A stretch of DNA of 64,000 bases from an uncultured Oligoflexia bacterium. GTDB taxonomy: Bacteria; Bdellovibrionota; Bacteriovoracia; Bacteriovoracales; Bacteriovoracaceae. Below the pieces are notes generated by a model. That model was not told the DNA's origin and did not search any database. It was given only the letters and a program-made list of their open reading frames with translations. Shown here in pieces: positions 61,087-64,000 of the stretch; the first letter of the stretch is position 1; every line of letters begins with the position of its first letter. The translations under genes were made by a program, and so were the position numbers. The stretch covers positions 1 to 64,000 of the forward strand of contig CAKZJW010000003.1 of assembly GCA_937120495.1 (NCBI GenBank). The letters are read 5' to 3'.

Positions 61087-62846
61087 TACCAATCCTTTTT
61101 TTCTCTAGGTTTTCTTTTTGTTGTTCCGGTATCAATCATCTTTTTTTGTAATTTATTATCGTCTGACATTAATTGTTTTAAAATTGCAGGCATTTTCTTT
61201 TTGCCTCGTTCACCTTTTTGATCACTTGGCTTGTCACCTTTTCTTTTTGATTTATTTTTTGGTTTCTTTTTCTCTTTGTCATCAGATTTATTTTTTCCAT
61301 TCTTTTTATCTTTTTTGTTTTCATTCTTTTCATCTTTGTTTTTGTTATCTTTTGGCTCGTCTTTTTTATCTTTCTTATCTTTTGAATCACCTTTTTTAGA
61401 GTTATTTTGATCCTTCTTCTCATTTTTTTCGTCTTCATTTTTATCATCTTTAGACTTAGACTTAGACTTAGATTCTGAAGACATTTGCTCTAAAGCTTTA
61501 AGCATATTCTTTTTAATCGTAGGCAATAATTCTGATTCGGGATCGTTCATCTCTAAATAATCATGTAGCTTTTTATAAGATTCGAAACCTTCTTTGATCT
61601 TTTTATTTTTAAATTGTGCCGCACCAAGATTGAAATGATCATAAGTGTTTTGTTTATTGATCTTTTTCGTAGTTATTTCTTGATATAAAGATTCTGACTC
61701 TTTAGCAAAGCCCTCTTTAAGTAAAAGGCTCGCCAATGCTTTTTTTTCCGTTTTTGTTATATCACCTTTTTTAAATTTATTTTCAAGTGTAATTACCATT
61801 TCACTTTTTTCTTTCTTTGGTTCTTTTGTGTCTTTCTCAACTGAAAAGCTAATCGTTGAAAATAATAGTAAGGGCAAAATAAAAGTTTTGAAGTTTTTCA
61901 AAAGAAAACTAATAATTAAAAAAACAACACCTGGAACTAATAAATAGTTTGATAGGACGGGCCTAATTCTAAAGTTATTCTTTGATTGCTTTACTTTATG
62001 AATATCAGAGAAAAAATCAATTATTTTTTCTGTTGGTAATGTATAAGATGTTGCAATCCAGTACTTAAAATCTTTAATTTTATCACCTAAAGATTTAATG
62101 AAACTCTCATCAAGTTTAGAGATAACAGCCTCTCCTTTATACTTTTTATTCCCAATGAAGTTTCCGTTTTTATTTCTCATCGGAATAGTCGAACCCTTTG
62201 CTGTACCCACTCCAATTACTCCAACAGTCAATCCTTCAGGTAATTCAATATCTATACCACCATCTGTTTCTTCTGCATCAGTAAAGAGTAAAATATTTCC
62301 AGTTACATCTTCCGAATGATTTTCAAAGTATTGAATCGATTCTTTTATTCCTAGAGTTAAGCTTGTACCACCTCTTTTTAGCTGCATTTTCTCTAAAGCA
62401 CCTAACCTGGCCTCCATTAGATCTACATCATTTGTAAATGGTATGATTTGCTTGGCAGAGTCTGAAAAGACTACAATTGATATTTGTTGCCCCACGGCCT
62501 TTTTAACGTAATGCTTTGCTAAAATAATTGCTTTTTTAAATCTATTAGGTCTTACATCTTCGGCAAGCATACTAGCCGAGCTATCTATTAGCAGAATTGT
62601 TTTCTGATCTGATATTTTACCAGTAATACTTTTTTCTGGTCCCCGTAAATCTAAGAGAGCTAAGCTTAAGAATAATATTCCAAAGAAAAAAAGAATTCCT
62701 GAAAGCCTATTTTTTAGTGATCGTTCATAAAACCAATGATCCTTCACCCACTTGAAAAACCTATTTTCCTGTTTCAAGGAGAAGTAAACAAAACAAGCAA
62801 ACCCTAACAAAATTAATATTAGATATTCTGAATAAAGAAAGTTCAT
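61086..62846 (-). CDS. batB: BatB-BatC fusion: VWA membrane protein with TPR and Lys-rich tail
   Basis: A 586-residue protein. Two N-terminal helices, then a VWA domain with MIDAS DSSAS (88-92) and Thr/Asp sites (GGTSLTLGI, LLFTDAEETDGG), a third helix (~300), a fourth region LLSTISFSVEKD, then TPR-like repeats (about 365-455: AQFKNKKIKEGFESYKKLHD) as in BatC, and a tail of about 120 residues made mostly of Lys, Asp, Glu, Asn and Ser. Such charged tails occur in BatC but are usually shorter. GGGAGG lies 4 bases before the ATG at 62846; the start overlaps the batA stop by 4 bases. Confidence 0.92.
   Translation of the reverse strand: MNFLYSEYLILILLGFACFVYFSLKQENRFFKWVKDHWFYERSLKNRLSGILFFFGILFLSLALLDLRGPEKSITGKISDQKTILLIDSSASMLAEDVRPNRFKKAIILAKHYVKKAVGQQISIVVFSDSAKQIIPFTNDVDLMEARLGALEKMQLKRGGTSLTLGIKESIQYFENHSEDVTGNILLFTDAEETDGGIDIELPEGLTVGVIGVGTAKGSTIPMRNKNGNFIGNKKYKGEAVISKLDESFIKSLGDKIKDFKYWIATSYTLPTEKIIDFFSDIHKVKQSKNNFRIRPVLSNYLLVPGVVFLIISFLLKNFKTFILPLLLFSTISFSVEKDTKEPKKEKSEMVITLENKFKKGDITKTEKKALASLLLKEGFAKESESLYQEITTKKINKQNTYDHFNLGAAQFKNKKIKEGFESYKKLHDYLEMNDPESELLPTIKKNMLKALEQMSSESKSKSKSKDDKNEDEKNEKKDQNNSKKGDSKDKKDKKDEPKDNKNKDEKNENKKDKKNGKNKSDDKEKKKPKNKSKRKGDKPSDQKGERGKKKMPAILKQLMSDDNKLQKKMIDTGTTKRKPREKKDW
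61441..61475. repeat. Six-base tandem repeat in the batB tail
   Basis: TTAGAC (plus strand) is repeated three times within the region coding SKSKSK at the start of the Lys-rich tail; a possible slippage site, in frame. Confidence 0.7.
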
Positions 62847-63814
62847 ATAACCTCCCTCAATACAAATCGTCTTGAAATATTTGATGCTAAAAACAACAAA
62901 ATACCCCACATTAAATATGGAAAGAAAAGTTCATCATAGACCACTTGACCTGATGATTTAATTTTTGTTTTTTCTAACTTTTGAATATCCTCTAATATTT
63001 CTTTTAAGGACTCTTCACTAGAAGCCATATAGCTTTTGCCACCTGTTAAATCCGAAATTTCTTTTAATGTTTTTAAATCTATCGATCCACCAGGAATATT
63101 CTGGTACTGTGTTCCAAATAGTCCTTTACCAACAGGTAGCTTTGCATCTTTCTTAGACCCTAAACCAATAGTGTAAACCTTCATTTCATATTCTGCAGCG
63201 AGTTCTGCAGCCTTCAGAGGTGTCATGTTTCCTACATTATTTACACCGTCCGTTAATAAGACCACAACTTTGTTTTTAGTTTTACTAGCCTGTCCCCTTC
63301 CAACGGCAAGAGCTAGTGCATCACCAATGTTTGTACCACTTCCAAGAAATCCAACTTTAATTTGAGCTAAAATTTGATCAATTAAACCTGGGTCTGTCGT
63401 CAAAGGGAGCAAGGTAAATACTTTTTCAGAAAATATAATTACCCCAATACGATCTGTGGGCCTTAGCTTGGCGAACTCTCTTAACTTCTCTTTTGCAACT
63501 TCGAGCCTGTTAGGCTTTAGATCTTCTGCCAACATTGATCTTGATACATCCACAACAACATAAATATCATTTACTTCAATATTTTGAGGTGCAAACTTTA
63601 ATGGCTTTCTAGGTCCTGTTAAGGCTACTGAAATTAAGATCCAAGAAATGAATCCGACGATATAGATACAAACTCGTAATACATTACCATTTTTATTTTT
63701 TGCTTTTTGCGGAAGAACAAGTTCTGGACTCTTGAAAACTTTCCAATACTCAAAGCTCCACAGTAGCAGAGCTATAACACCCAACAATCCGGCATATAGT
63801 GATTTATACTCCAT
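62843..63814 (-). CDS. batA: BatA-like VWA membrane protein
   Basis: A 323-residue protein: N-terminal helix pair (SLYAGLLGVIALLLWSFEYW; VCIYIVGFISWILISVAL), VWA domain with MIDAS DVSRS (89-93), GSGTNIGDALALA and VVLLTDGVNNVGN, and a C-terminal helix (YLMWGILLFLASNI). This is the BatA layout; the Bat proteins are thought to help survive oxidative or envelope stress. ATG at 63814 has GAGGA 6 bases upstream; a GTG at 63817 precedes it. It overlaps the upstream partial gene by 11 bases. Confidence 0.93.
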   Translation of the reverse strand: MEYKSLYAGLLGVIALLLWSFEYWKVFKSPELVLPQKAKNKNGNVLRVCIYIVGFISWILISVALTGPRKPLKFAPQNIEVNDIYVVVDVSRSMLAEDLKPNRLEVAKEKLREFAKLRPTDRIGVIIFSEKVFTLLPLTTDPGLIDQILAQIKVGFLGSGTNIGDALALAVGRGQASKTKNKVVVLLTDGVNNVGNMTPLKAAELAAEYEMKVYTIGLGSKKDAKLPVGKGLFGTQYQNIPGGSIDLKTLKEISDLTGGKSYMASSEESLKEILEDIQKLEKTKIKSSGQVVYDELFFPYLMWGILLFLASNISRRFVLREVI

Positions 63815-64000
63815 CACTAATCCTCACTGTTTCAGAAAAACTCTTATACTCCAATTCAAGTTTTTTAAACTCTTCATCTGTGCAGTTTTTTTTATATTGT
63901 ATTTCATTTATAGTCTCTACGAATCTCTTTAATTTTTTTTGATCATACTCTAACTCTCTAAGTAATTTTTTTCTACCCAGATACACATTCTCGATTTCTT
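63804..64000 (-). CDS. Partial gene upstream of batA, C-terminal 64 residues
   Basis: The minus-strand frame is open to the window edge, coding KIENVYLGRKKLLRELEYDQ and on to FSETVRISDGV before its stop at 63804. It is charged and helical, likely a cytoplasmic coiled coil, with no recognisable motif in this fragment. Its place, upstream of batA with an 11-base overlap, is where DUF58, MoxR-linked or DUF4381-like small genes lie in Bat operons, but the family cannot be told from this end. Confidence 0.65.
   Translation of the reverse strand, partial: EIENVYLGRKKLLRELEYDQKKLKRFVETINEIQYKKNCTDEEFKKLELEYKSFSETVRISDGV

Noticed and set aside
61178..61447. Minus-strand 89-codon Lys-rich frame in the batB tail
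   Set aside because: A shifted reading of the same low-complexity region; the BatB-BatC frame is continuous and supported.
1..64000. Search by eye for CRISPR arrays, transposases, integrases, attachment repeats, tRNA and rRNA genes
   Set aside because: None seen; gene density leaves little room, and no direct repeats longer than about 30 bases were noticed. A covariance-model search would be decisive.

Overview
The window is low-GC chromosomal DNA from a Gram-negative bacterium with an outer membrane (Omp85/TamB pair, secretin PilQ, lipoprotein and type IV pilus machinery). Gene content and order (pilB-pilT-pilC and pilM-N-O-P-Q blocks, an aerotolerance Bat operon, matrixin protease, many TPR proteins, greA-recG-recA-recX-alaS housekeeping genes) fit the Bdellovibrionota, most likely the Bacteriovoracales (Bacteriovorax/Halobacteriovorax-like predators). 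That placement is inference from gene content and base composition. Coding density is very high: no gene-free stretch reaches 300 bases (the longest is about 236 bases, upstream of pilA), and I saw no rRNA, tRNA, CRISPR array or transposase.

Layout. 1-9.2 kb: the start of a UbiB-like kinase (running off the left edge), a secreted protein, a Cys-rich small protein, greA, recG, an FHA protein and a hydrolase, a minus-strand RelA/SpoT-like protein, then pgpA, recA, recX, ung. 9.1-15.9 kb: a surface-glycan type island (nucleotidyltransferase-glycosyltransferase fusion, small membrane protein, GT-C-like membrane protein with helical tail, HprK-like kinase, GT2 glycosyltransferase). 16-23.8 kb: alaS, an oligopeptide-binding lipoprotein, small periplasmic and orphan proteins, an acyl-CoA synthetase, rpoZ, an acetyltransferase. 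23.8-32.9 kb (minus): lon with an AMIN-domain protein, a secreted matrixin protease with a membrane-anchored partner, a divergent UvrA-like ATPase, rplM-rpsI.

33-52 kb (minus) is a tight run: pilM-N-O-P-Q, TPR protein, aroQ, efp, accB, accC, then a second unit TPR protein, tamB, tamA-like. An ABC exporter operon carrying pilD precedes it. 52-57.8 kb holds a TPR protein, pilA, pilC, pilT, pilB, so nearly the whole type IV pilus core (motors, platform, pilin, peptidase, alignment complex, secretin) is within 13 kb, without pilS/pilR next to pilA. 57.9-64 kb is a RibF-AroE fusion gene translationally linked to a batA-batBC-batD operon whose upstream member is cut by the right edge.

Most genes are ordinary core functions. 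The unusual items are the RibF-AroE fusion, the UvrA-like protein whose second ATP site has lost its catalytic residues, the free-standing RelA/SpoT-like protein, the three-part glycosyltransferase fusion with a nearby HprK-like kinase, and the matrixin/partner pair with C-terminal sorting-like tails. No clearly new multi-gene defence or mobile system was found.
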